A program made the translations under genes and the position numbers. From UBA10649 sp965278965 (GTDB lineage Bacteria > Actinomycetota > Actinomycetes > S36-B12): DNA of 64,000 nt. The notes under the pieces were generated by a model. It saw only the letters and a list, made by a program, of their open reading frames with translations, ran no database searches and had not been told where the DNA came from. The stretch covers positions 2,480,001 through 2,544,000 of the forward strand of contig OZ257127.1 in assembly GCA_965278965.1 (NCBI GenBank), given 5' to 3'. Positions 32,473 to 41,593 of the stretch are shown here, piece after piece; the stretch's first letter is position 1, and each line of letters begins with the position of its first letter.

Positions 32473-32718
32473 CCAGTAACGCCTGGGACATGGTCACCTG
32501 AGCCCGACGGAGCCGAACTTCCAGTCATACGGGACGTTCCGCACGCTGCCCCAACTCCATCAACGTACTCCCCGGAAGCGAAATCACGGCATCGACCGAA
32601 CCTCACCGAAGGCCGGAATGTCGCGACGGCGTGCTGGGCCTCGCCGGCAAGGCCGTCGGCTGGGGCCCGCGGCCAGGACCCCCGAGCCTTGTCAGGGGAC
32701 CGTCCTACGGTCGTTGGC

Positions 32719-33213
32719 ATGACAGATCACGGGGCAGACGCAGCCATCCTCGCCTGGCTCGACCAGGAGGACCGCCATGTCACAGACATCATCCGGAAGC
32801 ACGGCTGCTACCTGCAGTGCGTCCTCGGCGAGGGGCCGGACCCCTCCTTCGCCTACACCGTGGGGCTGTTCGGCATCGGTCACCCGGAGCTGATCGTGTT
32901 CGGCATGGGAATGCGTGGGGCCGGCATGGCGCTCAACCACTTCTTCGAGCACGTCCGAGGCGGGAACGACCTCACACCGGGCCAGGTCCTGAGCCCGAAG
33001 GGCGCGGACGTGAAGTTCCTGGTGGAGCACTTTCCCGAGCCAGGCGCGACGTTGTTCGCGGCGAATCGCCACTACCAGCGCCCGGCTGAGGCCTCGGTCC
33101 CCGCCTATCAGCTGACGTGGAGCGCGGACGGCTTCTTCCCCGGTGAGCCCGGCTATCCGCTGGACCCGGCCGTCCAGCCCCGGCCGGGCACCTTCCGGGC
33201 CGACGAGGACTGA
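32719..33213 (+). CDS. DUF4262 domain protein
   Basis: 164 aa from the ATG at 32719. The pattern GCYLQCVLGEGPDPSFAYTVGLFGIGHPELIVFGM is the core of DUF4262, followed by ALNHFFEHVRGG and the C-terminal ANRHYQRPAEASVPAYQLTWSADGFFPGEPGY. It is cytoplasmic, with no membrane segment. The family is widespread in actinobacteria and has no known activity. The 246 bases upstream, between this gene and the divergent GGDEF-EAL gene, show no clear operator. A PutA-type gene follows 56 bases after the stop on the same strand. Confidence 0.82.
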   Translation: MTDHGADAAILAWLDQEDRHVTDIIRKHGCYLQCVLGEGPDPSFAYTVGLFGIGHPELIVFGMGMRGAGMALNHFFEHVRGGNDLTPGQVLSPKGADVKFLVEHFPEPGATLFAANRHYQRPAEASVPAYQLTWSADGFFPGEPGYPLDPAVQPRPGTFRADED

Positions 33214-33269
33214 GGTCGGCCCGAGGAGACCGCTTTACGGCATGGAACGTAGGACTCAGACTCGTTGCT

Positions 33270-36200
33270 ATGGGTCCGTTAGCCAGCGAAGCGACCGACC
33301 CTGAACTTGTTGACGAATGCGTGGCCCTCGTCCGGCGGTGGCTTGACGTCGCGTCGGGCATCCCTGCCGACTCATCCGCGGCCCGGCTGGCCGACCTTCT
33401 CGCCGACCCCGATGGCCTCACGTTCGCGGTCTCCTTCATCGACGGTGTCATCAGGCCCGAAGACCCGCGAGTCGCGGCGCGCAACCTTGACCGGCTCGCC
33501 CGGAGCACGCCGGCGTTCCTCCCGCTGTACCTGCGCCTCGCGGTTCGGTTCGGAGGCGTCGTCGGACGGGTGCTCCCTGCGATGGTGGCGGCCACCGCAC
33601 GGAGGGCACTGCGCAGGATGGTGTCGCACCTCGTCATCGACGCGGCGGATCGCACTCTGACCCGGTCGATAGGGCGGCTGCAACGGCGCGGGCTTCGGTT
33701 GAACCTGAACCTGCTGGGCGAGGCTGTGCTCGGCAAGGCCGAGGCGTCGCGCCGGCTGGCGCAGACGCGCCGTATCCTGATGCGCGACGACGTCGACTAC
33801 GTGTCGCTGAAGGTGTCCTCCGTCGTCGGACCGCACTCTCCATGGGCGTTCGAGGAGACGGCCGCGCACATCGTCGACACGCTGGCACCGCTGTTCGAGG
33901 AAGCTAACGCCTCATCGAGCCAGAAGTTCATCAACCTCGACATGGAGGAGTATCGAGACCTCGACCTGACGGTCGCGGTGTTCACGGCGCTACTCGACCG
34001 CCCGGCGCTGCTCTCGCTCGAGGCCGGAATCGTCCTGCAGGCGTACCTGCCCGACTCGCTGCCGGCGATGGTCCGGCTTCAGGACTGGGCCGCGGATCGC
34101 CGTCGCCGCGGGGGCGCTGCGATCAAGGTCCGGGTCGTCAAGGGCGCGAACCTGCCGATGGAACGGGTGGACGCCGAGATTCACGGCTGGCCGCTGGCCA
34201 CGTGGGCGTCCAAGCGGGAGTCAGACACCAACTACAAGCGACTCCTCGACTTCGCGATGACGACAGACCGGATGGACAACGTCCGCCTCGGCATCGCCGG
34301 CCACAACCTCTTCGACGTCGCCTTCGCCTGGCTGCTCGCCGGCCGACGCGGGGTCCGGTCCCGGGTCGAGTTCGAGATGCTGCTGGGGATGGCGTCCCCG
34401 CAGGCTGAAGCCGTGCAAGCTGATGTGGGCGGGCTGCTCCTCTACACCCCGGTGGTCGACAAACGCGAGTTCGACGTCGCGATCGCCTATCTGGTGAGGC
34501 GACTGGAGGAAGGGGCGAGCGAGGACAACTTCATGTCCGCGGTGTTCACTCTCAGCGACGACGAGAACGCGTTCCGGCGGGAGGAGGAGCGCTTCCGAGC
34601 GTCGCTGGTCGACCTGCACCGCTCCGTCCCGTCCACGAACCGGACTCAGGACCGCAACCTCGAGCGGTATGCACTGCAGACGTACGGCTTCGAGAACGTC
34701 CCCGACACCGATCCGTCGACGGCGCCGAACCGCACCTGGGCGCGATCAGCGCTCGACCGGGCTCCGTCGTCCGATCTCGGTGCCGCGATCGCGAAGCGGG
34801 CCGCCGTGCACACGGCCGGCGACCTGGAGGCCCTTCTCGACACGGCAGCGCGCGGCGCCGTCGGATGGGGCTCGTTGTCGGCGGGCGAGCGTGCCGCTGT
34901 CCTGCGCCGTGCGGCAGCCACGATCGAGGAGCGGCGCGGCGAGCTCATCGAGGTGATGGCCGCAGAATGCGGCAAGACCGTCGACCAGGCCGATCCCGAG
35001 ATCTCCGAGACCGTCGACTTCGCGAACTACTACGCCGCGCAGGCGGAGGCACTCACGGCGGTCGACGGTGCCGCGATGTCTCCCGTATCCGTGACGGTCG
35101 TGACGCCGCCGTGGAACTTCCCCGTCGCGATCCCCGCCGGTTCCACGCTGGCGGCGCTCGCCTCCGGCTCAGCGGTCGTCCTCAAGCCCGCCCGACAGGC
35201 CATGCGGTGCGGCGCAGTCCTAGCAAGAGCCCTTTGGGACGCGGGTGTTCCCGCCGACGTCCTCACCCTGGTCAACCTCCCAGAACGTGAGCTCGGCGCC
35301 GCCCTCGTCTCCGATGCCCGGGTCGACCGTGTGATCCTCACCGGCGCGTACGAGACGGCCGAGCTCTTCCGTTCCTTCCGCCCGAACCTGTCGTTGCTGG
35401 CGGAGACGAGCGGGAAGAACGCCATCGTCGTCACGGCCAGCGCCGATCTCGACCTTGCCGTCAGGGACGTCGTCCAGTCGGCATTCGGGCATGCCGGCCA
35501 GAAGTGCTCCGCGACGTCGCTCGTCATCCTCGTCGGAAGCGTGGCTGGCTCACGCCGGTTCACCAGCCAGCTGCGCGATGCCGTCGAGTCGTTGGTCGTG
35601 GGTGAGGCGTGGGACGCGGAGACCCAGATGGGGCCGCTGATCGGACCCGCAGACGGAAAGCTCCTGACTGCGCTGACGACCCTCGACGCCGGGGAGAAGT
35701 GGCTCGTCGAGCCCAAGCGCCTCGGTCGCGACGGGCGCCTGTGGACGCCCGGGGTCAAGACCGGGGTGGCGCCAGGCTCCCCGTTCCATCTGACGGAGTA
35801 CTTCGGCCCGGTCCTCGGCGTAATGTCCGCACCGACGCTGTCGGCCGCGATCGAACTGCAGAACGCGGTCGACTACGGACTCACAGCGGGGCTGCACTCG
35901 CTGGATCCGGGCGAGATCAGGACGTGGCTCGACAGCGTCGAGGCGGGGAACCTGTATGTCAACCGTGGCACCACGGGAGCGATCGTCAACCGTCAACCCT
36001 TCGGCGGGTGGAAGAAGTCGGCTGTCGGCCCGGGTGCGAAGGCCGGCGGCCCGAACTACCTCCTAGGTCTGGTGAACTGGCGGTCCGCGCAGAGCGAGTC
36101 GACGCACGAGCCACGTGCCAGCTCGCAGCTACTCATCGACGCGGCAGCGCAGTGCGGAGAGCCGGCCGATGTCCTCGCCTTCCTCATCCGGTCCGCCCGC

Positions 36201-36689
36201 AGTGACGCGCAGGCATGGGATACGGAGTTCTCCCGGACGGTCGACCTGGCCGGCCTCGTGTGCGAACGCAACCTACTGCGCTACCGCCCGGCCGAGGTCG
36301 ACATCCGGCAGAACGAGGACGACCCGCTCGCCGCCCTCATCCGGGTCGTCTCCGCCGGCGTCGTGGCTGGCGCCCGAATCCGCGTATCGGCCCATGACCT
36401 CGCGCCGGGGATCGAGCGGGCGTTCTCCCGCCTCGGGGTCACCGCGGTGGTCGAGTCCGACCGGCAATGGCTGGCGTCGCCGGCGCTGGCCCGCTCGAGC
36501 CGCCTTCGCCTTCTCGGCCCATCGACGGACGCCGTTGTCACCGGGACAAGGGGGCGCCCGGACCTCGCGATCTACGCCCAGCCGGTCACGGAGTCGGGCC
36601 GCCTGGAGATCCTGCCGTTCCTGCGTGAGCAGTCCGTCAGCATCACCGCCCACCGCTTCGGCACGCCCAACTCGCTCACCGCCGGCTGA
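33270..36689 (+). CDS. putA: bifunctional proline dehydrogenase / glutamate-semialdehyde dehydrogenase
   Basis: 1139 aa. It oxidises proline to glutamate in two steps. The N-terminal FAD proline dehydrogenase barrel (about 95-450) shows YVSLKVSSV, NLDMEEYRDL, IKVRVVKGANLPME, ESDTNYKRLLDFAM and RLGIAGHNLFD. The NAD aldehyde dehydrogenase domain (about 520-990) shows TPPWNFPVAIP, SGKNAI and the catalytic Cys746 in GHAGQKCSATS, plus FGGWKKSAVGPG. A C-terminal extension of about 150 residues follows. There is no N-terminal ribbon-helix-helix, so it is not its own repressor. The start lacks a good ribosome site and a nearby alternative is possible. Confidence 0.93.
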   Translation: MGPLASEATDPELVDECVALVRRWLDVASGIPADSSAARLADLLADPDGLTFAVSFIDGVIRPEDPRVAARNLDRLARSTPAFLPLYLRLAVRFGGVVGRVLPAMVAATARRALRRMVSHLVIDAADRTLTRSIGRLQRRGLRLNLNLLGEAVLGKAEASRRLAQTRRILMRDDVDYVSLKVSSVVGPHSPWAFEETAAHIVDTLAPLFEEANASSSQKFINLDMEEYRDLDLTVAVFTALLDRPALLSLEAGIVLQAYLPDSLPAMVRLQDWAADRRRRGGAAIKVRVVKGANLPMERVDAEIHGWPLATWASKRESDTNYKRLLDFAMTTDRMDNVRLGIAGHNLFDVAFAWLLAGRRGVRSRVEFEMLLGMASPQAEAVQADVGGLLLYTPVVDKREFDVAIAYLVRRLEEGASEDNFMSAVFTLSDDENAFRREEERFRASLVDLHRSVPSTNRTQDRNLERYALQTYGFENVPDTDPSTAPNRTWARSALDRAPSSDLGAAIAKRAAVHTAGDLEALLDTAARGAVGWGSLSAGERAAVLRRAAATIEERRGELIEVMAAECGKTVDQADPEISETVDFANYYAAQAEALTAVDGAAMSPVSVTVVTPPWNFPVAIPAGSTLAALASGSAVVLKPARQAMRCGAVLARALWDAGVPADVLTLVNLPERELGAALVSDARVDRVILTGAYETAELFRSFRPNLSLLAETSGKNAIVVTASADLDLAVRDVVQSAFGHAGQKCSATSLVILVGSVAGSRRFTSQLRDAVESLVVGEAWDAETQMGPLIGPADGKLLTALTTLDAGEKWLVEPKRLGRDGRLWTPGVKTGVAPGSPFHLTEYFGPVLGVMSAPTLSAAIELQNAVDYGLTAGLHSLDPGEIRTWLDSVEAGNLYVNRGTTGAIVNRQPFGGWKKSAVGPGAKAGGPNYLLGLVNWRSAQSESTHEPRASSQLLIDAAAQCGEPADVLAFLIRSARSDAQAWDTEFSRTVDLAGLVCERNLLRYRPAEVDIRQNEDDPLAALIRVVSAGVVAGARIRVSAHDLAPGIERAFSRLGVTAVVESDRQWLASPALARSSRLRLLGPSTDAVVTGTRGRPDLAIYAQPVTESGRLEILPFLREQSVSITAHRFGTPNSLTAG

Positions 36690-36695
36690 TCTGAC

Positions 36696-36792
36696 TGGTC
36701 GCGACCACTCACGCCGCGCGACAAGCGATGACCCGTCGCGGGCTCACCGGATGGTCGTTCCCGCCCCGCCTGCGGATGACGTCATCAGCAGG
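36696..36792. terminator. two palindromes between putA and the LysR gene
   Basis: TGGTCGCGACCA (36696-36707) is a perfect 12-base palindrome just after putA. A second, 24-base palindrome (36769-36792, 22 of 24 positions symmetrical, centre GATGACGTCATC) lies before the LysR stop. They sit between convergent genes, where terminators are expected, though hairpins with no loop are not ideal. Protein-binding sites are the alternative. Confidence 0.4.
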
Positions 36793-36803
36793 AGTGAGCG
36801 ACC

Positions 36804-37805
36804 TCAGCTACTCGCTGCGGGCTGGCTCTTGAGGATCTGGCTCGGGCCGAGGTTCAACGTCCGGCGCATCGCACCGGCCGCGACCTCGAGGTGCTGATGG
36901 AACTCACGCGCCTGGACGGACAGGTAGGACTGTCGACGGCGGGTGACTCCGACGGTGCGGCTGACCCCGACGAGCTCCGTGTCGAGCACGCGTAGCTCGT
37001 CGTCGTCGACGGCGATGAGTTGGGGAAGCGCGGCGACGTAGGGAGCCTGTGTGAGCAGCATCCGAACGGTCAGGATCGAGGTGCACTCCACACGGTTTGC
37101 CGGCACGTCCAGACCGGCGTTGAGGAAGACCTGCTCGAGCTCGCGCCGGAGGGCGGTCTGCTCGTCCGGCAGGATCCACGGGTAGTCGAACAGTTCGGCC
37201 AGCGTCAGCTGGCTGCTGTCGGCGCACGGGTGCTGCCGCCCGACGACGAGCCGTACGGGCTCGCGGTACAGCGGCACCTGCATCAGCACGTCACGCTCAG
37301 CCGACGGCACGAGGCGTCCCACCACGAGGTCCAGCTCGCCGGCGAGGAGGGATGTCGTCAGCGAGCTCGGTGTGCCTTCGCGCACGATCACCGTCACGGA
37401 CGGCCGCTCCTCCTTGTAGGTGCGTAGAGCCTGCGGAAGCAAGATGTTCGTTCCGGCGAGGTGCGTGCCTACCGCCACGGTTCCTGCCCGGCCGTGAGCC
37501 AGGTCGTCGACGTCGACGGCTGCCGCGGTCAGCTGAGTGAGGATGCTGCGCGCATGGTCGAGGAACGTGAGCCCTGCCGGGGTGGGCGCGACACCGCGCG
37601 GCCCGCGGACGAACAGCGCGGTCCCCAAGATCGCCTCGAGCTCCTGCAGTCCGCGACTGACCACCGGCTGCGACGTCTGGAGCTCGACGGCGGCCGCGGC
37701 GACGGTGCCGCACGACGCGATCGCGTCGACCAGCCGGAGGTGGCGGATCTTGAGGCGTCCGTCGAGCAGGCGCTGCGCCTCGCTCCAGCCGGTGGGCAGG
37801 TCCAC
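36804..37805 (-). CDS. LysR-family transcriptional regulator of the adjacent operon
   Basis: 333 aa from the GTG at 37805; an ATG at 37862 would add 19 residues. The winged helix-turn-helix is at about residues 20-75 (RHLRLVDAIASCGTVAAAAVELQTSQPVVSRGLQELE), typical of the PcaQ/CbbR-like branch. The effector domain follows with VAVGTHLAGTNILLP, GELDLVVGRL and YPWILPDEQTALRRELE. It is divergent from the 19-gene operon with a 171-base shared region containing a dyad and repeated TAGGCAT motifs. By the usual LysR logic it activates that operon on sensing a pathway intermediate such as kynurenine or 3-hydroxyanthranilate; the effector is inferred. Confidence 0.88.
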   Translation of the reverse strand: MDLPTGWSEAQRLLDGRLKIRHLRLVDAIASCGTVAAAAVELQTSQPVVSRGLQELEAILGTALFVRGPRGVAPTPAGLTFLDHARSILTQLTAAAVDVDDLAHGRAGTVAVGTHLAGTNILLPQALRTYKEERPSVTVIVREGTPSSLTTSLLAGELDLVVGRLVPSAERDVLMQVPLYREPVRLVVGRQHPCADSSQLTLAELFDYPWILPDEQTALRRELEQVFLNAGLDVPANRVECTSILTVRMLLTQAPYVAALPQLIAVDDDELRVLDTELVGVSRTVGVTRRRQSYLSVQAREFHQHLEVAAGAMRRTLNLGPSQILKSQPAASS

Positions 37806-37810
37806 CTGCG

Positions 37811-37851
37811 CATTATGACTAGTTAGGCATGGATGTGCATCAGATAGGCAT
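37811..37851. promoter_or_regulatory. LysR operator candidates in the divergent promoter region
   Basis: ATGACTAG/TTAGGCAT at 37815-37830 is an imperfect dyad (6 of 8 positions). TAGGCAT occurs at 37824-37830 and again at 37845-37851, exactly 21 bases apart, which is two helical turns. This AT-rich stretch lies directly upstream of the regulator start and 126 bases before the operon start, the usual place for LysR recognition and activation sites. Confidence 0.5.
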
Positions 37852-37976
37852 TGGACAGTCATATCGCGACGCGGGCAGTCTCTCCTGCAGCGTGCTGGCC
37901 CGAGCGGACTCGGTAGTGGCGACGGCACGGGAGATCGGTCGAATCGTCGAGCAGCGCTCGAAGAAGGGGAAGACCA

Positions 37977-39230
37977 ATGTTGCGGAGACTGTCCATGACG
38001 GGGGTGCTGCTGCTGACGGCCGGCATCACCGTGAGCGCATGCGCAAGCGAGGCGGCTGCACCAGCGACGTCGCCTGCGGCCTCCGAGGCCACGGCGGCCG
38101 CCACGTCGGCGTCGTCGGCCGCTGCTTCCGGCAGCGCCTCTGAGCTGTGTCCCGACGGGTCGATCAAGATCGGCATCGCCAAGGCGAAGACGGGCGGCTT
38201 CGAGTTCTTCGACTCGGCGGGGGCGAACGGCAGCCAGATCGCGTTCGACCAGCTCAACGCGGCGGGCGGGATCGACGGCTGCACGTTCGACGTGATGTGG
38301 GAGGACACGAAGTCCGACCCGGCCCAGGGCCAGCAGGCGGCCCAGAACCTCATCGACGCCGGCGCGCAGGTCATCATCCTGCCGTCGGACTTCGACCTCG
38401 GCGCGCCGGCATCCCTTGCCGCGCAGGCGGCGGGCCTGTTCGCCATGTCGCCCGAGGCCTCATCCCCGGACTGGACCGTCGCGGCCGCCCCGTACACCGT
38501 CGTCCAGGCGCTGACCAGCGAGGACACCGGCCGCGGGCAGGCCGGGTTCGCAGCGCAGAAGTCGTGGGACAGCACGTACGTCGTCACGAACGAGGCGTAC
38601 AACTTCTTCAAGGAGATGGAAGGCGCGTTCACCGACGCCTTCGGGGGCACGATCGTCGGGCGCTCGGTCGTCGCCGACGACGCCACGGACTACTCGGCGG
38701 TGATCTCCAAGATCCGTGGGCTCAGTCCGGCACCGTCGTTCATCTACCTCAACGACTACTTCCCGCACGTCGGCACCTTCGTCAAGCAGATGCTCGATGC
38801 CGGCCTGACGATCCCGGTCCTCGGCAACGGCACCTACGCCTCGCCTGACCTCGTCAACGTGATCGGGCCGAAGCGCGTCAAGGACGTCTACTACGTCTCG
38901 CAGGCCTTCTACGAGGGCCCGACTGCGAGCGCCGACGCCCTGTCCTTCGTCAAGGACTACGAGGCGACCTTCGGCGGGTTCCCGCCCAACGCCAACGCTC
39001 AGGCCGGCTACGAGGGGGTCATGGGTCTCGCGGAAGCGCTCAAGGCCGCGGGTACGACGGATGCGGCAGCCCTCACCGCGGCTATGACGGCACAGAAGGA
39101 GTTCTCTGTCGCTGGCGGCGAGATCTACGAGTGGACCGACAAGGTGACCTCTCGCCGGGCGAGCGTCGTCGGGTTCGACGATGCCGGTGTCGCCGTCGAG
39201 GCGGCGACGATCGACCCGCGGACCTCCTGA
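37977..39230 (+). CDS. branched-chain-type ABC substrate-binding lipoprotein
   Basis: 417 aa; ATG after AAGGGGA. Residues 1-22 are a lipoprotein signal ending VSAC. A 35-residue Ala/Ser/Thr linker leads to a type I periplasmic-binding fold of the LivJ kind (IKIGIAKAKTGGFEFFDSAG, GIDGCTFDVMWEDTKSDP, VIILPSDFDLGAP, GTIVGRSVVADDATDYSAVISKI). It is the first gene of the operon and should capture the substrate outside the membrane. The operon context makes a kynurenine-type aromatic amino acid the most likely ligand; the family also binds benzoates and branched-chain amino acids. Confidence 0.9.
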   Translation: MLRRLSMTGVLLLTAGITVSACASEAAAPATSPAASEATAAATSASSAAASGSASELCPDGSIKIGIAKAKTGGFEFFDSAGANGSQIAFDQLNAAGGIDGCTFDVMWEDTKSDPAQGQQAAQNLIDAGAQVIILPSDFDLGAPASLAAQAAGLFAMSPEASSPDWTVAAAPYTVVQALTSEDTGRGQAGFAAQKSWDSTYVVTNEAYNFFKEMEGAFTDAFGGTIVGRSVVADDATDYSAVISKIRGLSPAPSFIYLNDYFPHVGTFVKQMLDAGLTIPVLGNGTYASPDLVNVIGPKRVKDVYYVSQAFYEGPTASADALSFVKDYEATFGGFPPNANAQAGYEGVMGLAEALKAAGTTDAAALTAAMTAQKEFSVAGGEIYEWTDKVTSRRASVVGFDDAGVAVEAATIDPRTS

Positions 39231-39231
39231 C

Positions 39232-39984
39232 GTGAGCGAGCCGTCGAGCGCTCCGGACACCCCTGGCGCAACCCTGGATGTCTCGGGGCTGAGCAAGCAC
39301 TTCGGTGGTGTCCGGGCGCTCGACGGCGTCGACTTGACCATCGCGTCGGGCGAAGTCGTCGGACTGATCGGACCGAACGGATCGGGCAAGACGACGTTGG
39401 TGAACTGCGTGTCGGGTGTCCTGGCTCCATCGGCGGGCACGATCGCCCTGGACGGCCGCAACATCACCGGCGAGGGACGGGCGACGCGAGCGCGCCGGGG
39501 CCTGGTCCGTACCTACCAGAACTTGAGGCTCTTCGCGGAGATGACCGTCGCCGAGAACATCGAGGTTGCCGCGAGGATGAGCGGTGCCGGACGTCAGTCG
39601 CGGGCCTTCGCTGAAGCCGAGGTCGAGCGCCATGGCCTGGGGGACGTCGCGCGCGTGCCGGCCGGCGAGCTCTCGTATGGCACCCAGCGGCGGGTCGAGA
39701 TCGCTCGCGCGCTGGTCGAGCGGCCACGCCTGCTCGCGCTCGACGAACCCGCAGCGGGCCTGGGCGAGGAGGACACCCGCTCCTTGATCGACACGTTGCG
39801 TGCCTTCAACGACGCGGGCGGCACGGTCCTTCTTGTCGACCACGACATGCACCTCGTCGCAAGCGTGTGTCACCGGGTCGTCGTGCTCCACGAGGGTCGC
39901 GTCCTGACGCAAGGGACGCCAGCCGTCGTGCTCGCAGACCCGAACGTCGCTGAGGTGTACCTCGGTTCGGCGGGCCGCTCATGA
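39232..39984 (+). CDS. ABC transporter ATPase, LivG type
   Basis: 250 aa from the GTG at 39232, one base after the binding-protein stop. Walker A is GPNGSGKTT (about residues 46-54), the signature is LSYGTQRRVEIARAL and Walker B is LLALDEPAAGL, followed by the switch His in LLVDHDMHLV. DLTIASGEVVGLIGPNGSGKTTLVN and RTYQNLRLFAEMTVAENI are typical of LivG. It would power import together with the LivF-type ATPase. The stop overlaps the next start (ATGA). Confidence 0.92.
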   Translation: MSEPSSAPDTPGATLDVSGLSKHFGGVRALDGVDLTIASGEVVGLIGPNGSGKTTLVNCVSGVLAPSAGTIALDGRNITGEGRATRARRGLVRTYQNLRLFAEMTVAENIEVAARMSGAGRQSRAFAEAEVERHGLGDVARVPAGELSYGTQRRVEIARALVERPRLLALDEPAAGLGEEDTRSLIDTLRAFNDAGGTVLLVDHDMHLVASVCHRVVVLHEGRVLTQGTPAVVLADPNVAEVYLGSAGRS

Positions 39985-40709
39985 TCGCTGCGACGGGAGT
40001 CACGACGGGCTACGGCCGGGCCGAGATCCTCCATGACGTGACCGTCACGGTCGAGCCGGGGCAGGTGCTTGCCGTCATCGGCCCCAACGGTGCTGGCAAG
40101 ACGACCCTGCTGGGAGCGATCGCCGGCATCCGCCCGGTGTGGAGCGGGTCTGTGCGGATCGACGACCGGGACGTGACCCGGGCCGGAGCGACCGAACGCG
40201 TCGATGCGGGCATCGCCCTGTGCCCCGAGGGCCGGCGGGTCTTCTCCACGCTCACGGTCGAGGAGAACCTCCGGGTCGGGTCGACGGCGCTGGCGCGGCG
40301 CAGCGGCGGCGGCGCGCGCGCCGCGTACGCGGCCGCGCTCGAGCGCTCGTTCGAGCTGTTCCCGATCCTCAAGGAACGTCGAGACCAGAAGGGCGGCACG
40401 TTGTCGGGCGGACAGCAGCAGATGCTTGCGATCGCGCGGGCGCTCGCCTCGGAGCCGGAATACCTGCTCCTGGACGAGCCGTCCCTCGGGCTGGCCCCGG
40501 CGGTCATCGAGCGTGTCTACGAGACGCTCGGAAGCCTTCGCGAGAGCGGGCTGGGCATCATCCTGGTCGAGGAGGGAGCCGATCGCGCTCTCGGCTTCGC
40601 CGACCGGGCCGTCGTCCTGGTCGGCGGCCGCGTCGTCCTGGAGGGCAGTGCGGCTGACCTGGCGGCGCGCGGCGACCTGGCTTCGGCCTACCTCGGCGGC
40701 GACCTCTGA
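39981..40709 (+). CDS. ABC transporter ATPase, LivF type
   Basis: 242 aa. Walker A is GPNGAGKTTLLGAI, the signature is LSGGQQQMLAIARALAS and Walker B is YLLLDEPSLGLAPAVI. GRRVFSTLTVEENLRVG is the LivF hallmark. It pairs with the LivG-type ATPase encoded just upstream in the hydrophobic amino acid uptake class of importers. The start overlaps the preceding stop and the following permease start shares its stop (TGATG), so the subunits are made in concert. Confidence 0.92.
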   Translation: MIAATGVTTGYGRAEILHDVTVTVEPGQVLAVIGPNGAGKTTLLGAIAGIRPVWSGSVRIDDRDVTRAGATERVDAGIALCPEGRRVFSTLTVEENLRVGSTALARRSGGGARAAYAAALERSFELFPILKERRDQKGGTLSGGQQQMLAIARALASEPEYLLLDEPSLGLAPAVIERVYETLGSLRESGLGIILVEEGADRALGFADRAVVLVGGRVVLEGSAADLAARGDLASAYLGGDL

Positions 40710-41593
40710 TGAGCGTCGTCCAGGTCCTCGTCGACGCACTCAGCTTCGGTTCGACGTATGTGCTCCTCGGTCTCGGCCTGAGCCTGGTGTTCAGCGTGCT
40801 CGGGCTGATCAACTTCTCCTACGGGTCAGTAGTGATGTGGGGCGGATTCCTCCTCGCCGTGCTGGTCGCGGCCGGTGTGCCCTTCGGCCTCGCGGTCGTC
40901 GGGATGATCGCGGGCCTGACAGCCCTCTCGGTGGTCATCGGCCGTACGGCCTTCCAGCCGTTCCGCGGCGCGCCGCCCTCGACGCTGCTCCTCAGCTCGT
41001 TCGGCGTGACGTTGGCGCTCGAGGCGGTCGCCTTCATCTTCTTCGGCCAGGAGGCGCGGCTGGTCCCGTCTCCGGAGTGGCTCGGGTCGACGATCGCGAT
41101 AGGACAGGTGCGGATCGGTGTCCTGCAGCTCGTGACGATCGTGGTCTCGCTCATCGTCCTCGCCGGTCTGCAGCTCGTCCTCTACCGGACCGACATGGGT
41201 CTGCGCATCCGTGCCGTCGCGGAGAACCCTGAAGTCTCGGACCTCATGGGGATCCGCAGCAACCGCGTCCTGATGGCGGTATTCGCCCTGAGCGGCGCGA
41301 TCGCCGGCGTCGTCGCATTCCTGTGGTTCGCGAAGATCGGCTCCGTCTCGTCGCTCGGTGACCTGAACATCACGTTGAAAGCGTTCATCGTCGTCGTGAT
41401 CGGTGGGCTGGGAACGCTCCGCGGCGCGGTTGTCGGTGGCCTCCTTCTGGGGCTGTTCGAAGCCGTGCTCTACACCTACACGCCGGCCGCCCTGTCCAGT
41501 TGGCAGCAGACGTTCGCCTTCGCCCTGGTGACGATCGTGCTGCTCGTGCGGCCCCAGGGCCTCATGGGTCAACGAGTCGAGGTGTCGCGATGA
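40709..41593 (+). CDS. ABC permease, LivH type
   Basis: 294 aa. About eight hydrophobic segments. SFGSTYVLLGLGLSLVFSVLGLINFSYGSVVMWGGF at the N-terminus and IRAVAENPEVSDLMGI as the cytoplasmic coupling loop are LivH signatures; VVVIGGLGTLRGAVVGGLLLGLFEA closes the protein. It forms half of the membrane channel. The ATG shares a base with the stop of the ATPase gene. Confidence 0.92.
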   Translation: MSVVQVLVDALSFGSTYVLLGLGLSLVFSVLGLINFSYGSVVMWGGFLLAVLVAAGVPFGLAVVGMIAGLTALSVVIGRTAFQPFRGAPPSTLLLSSFGVTLALEAVAFIFFGQEARLVPSPEWLGSTIAIGQVRIGVLQLVTIVVSLIVLAGLQLVLYRTDMGLRIRAVAENPEVSDLMGIRSNRVLMAVFALSGAIAGVVAFLWFAKIGSVSSLGDLNITLKAFIVVVIGGLGTLRGAVVGGLLLGLFEAVLYTYTPAALSSWQQTFAFALVTIVLLVRPQGLMGQRVEVSR

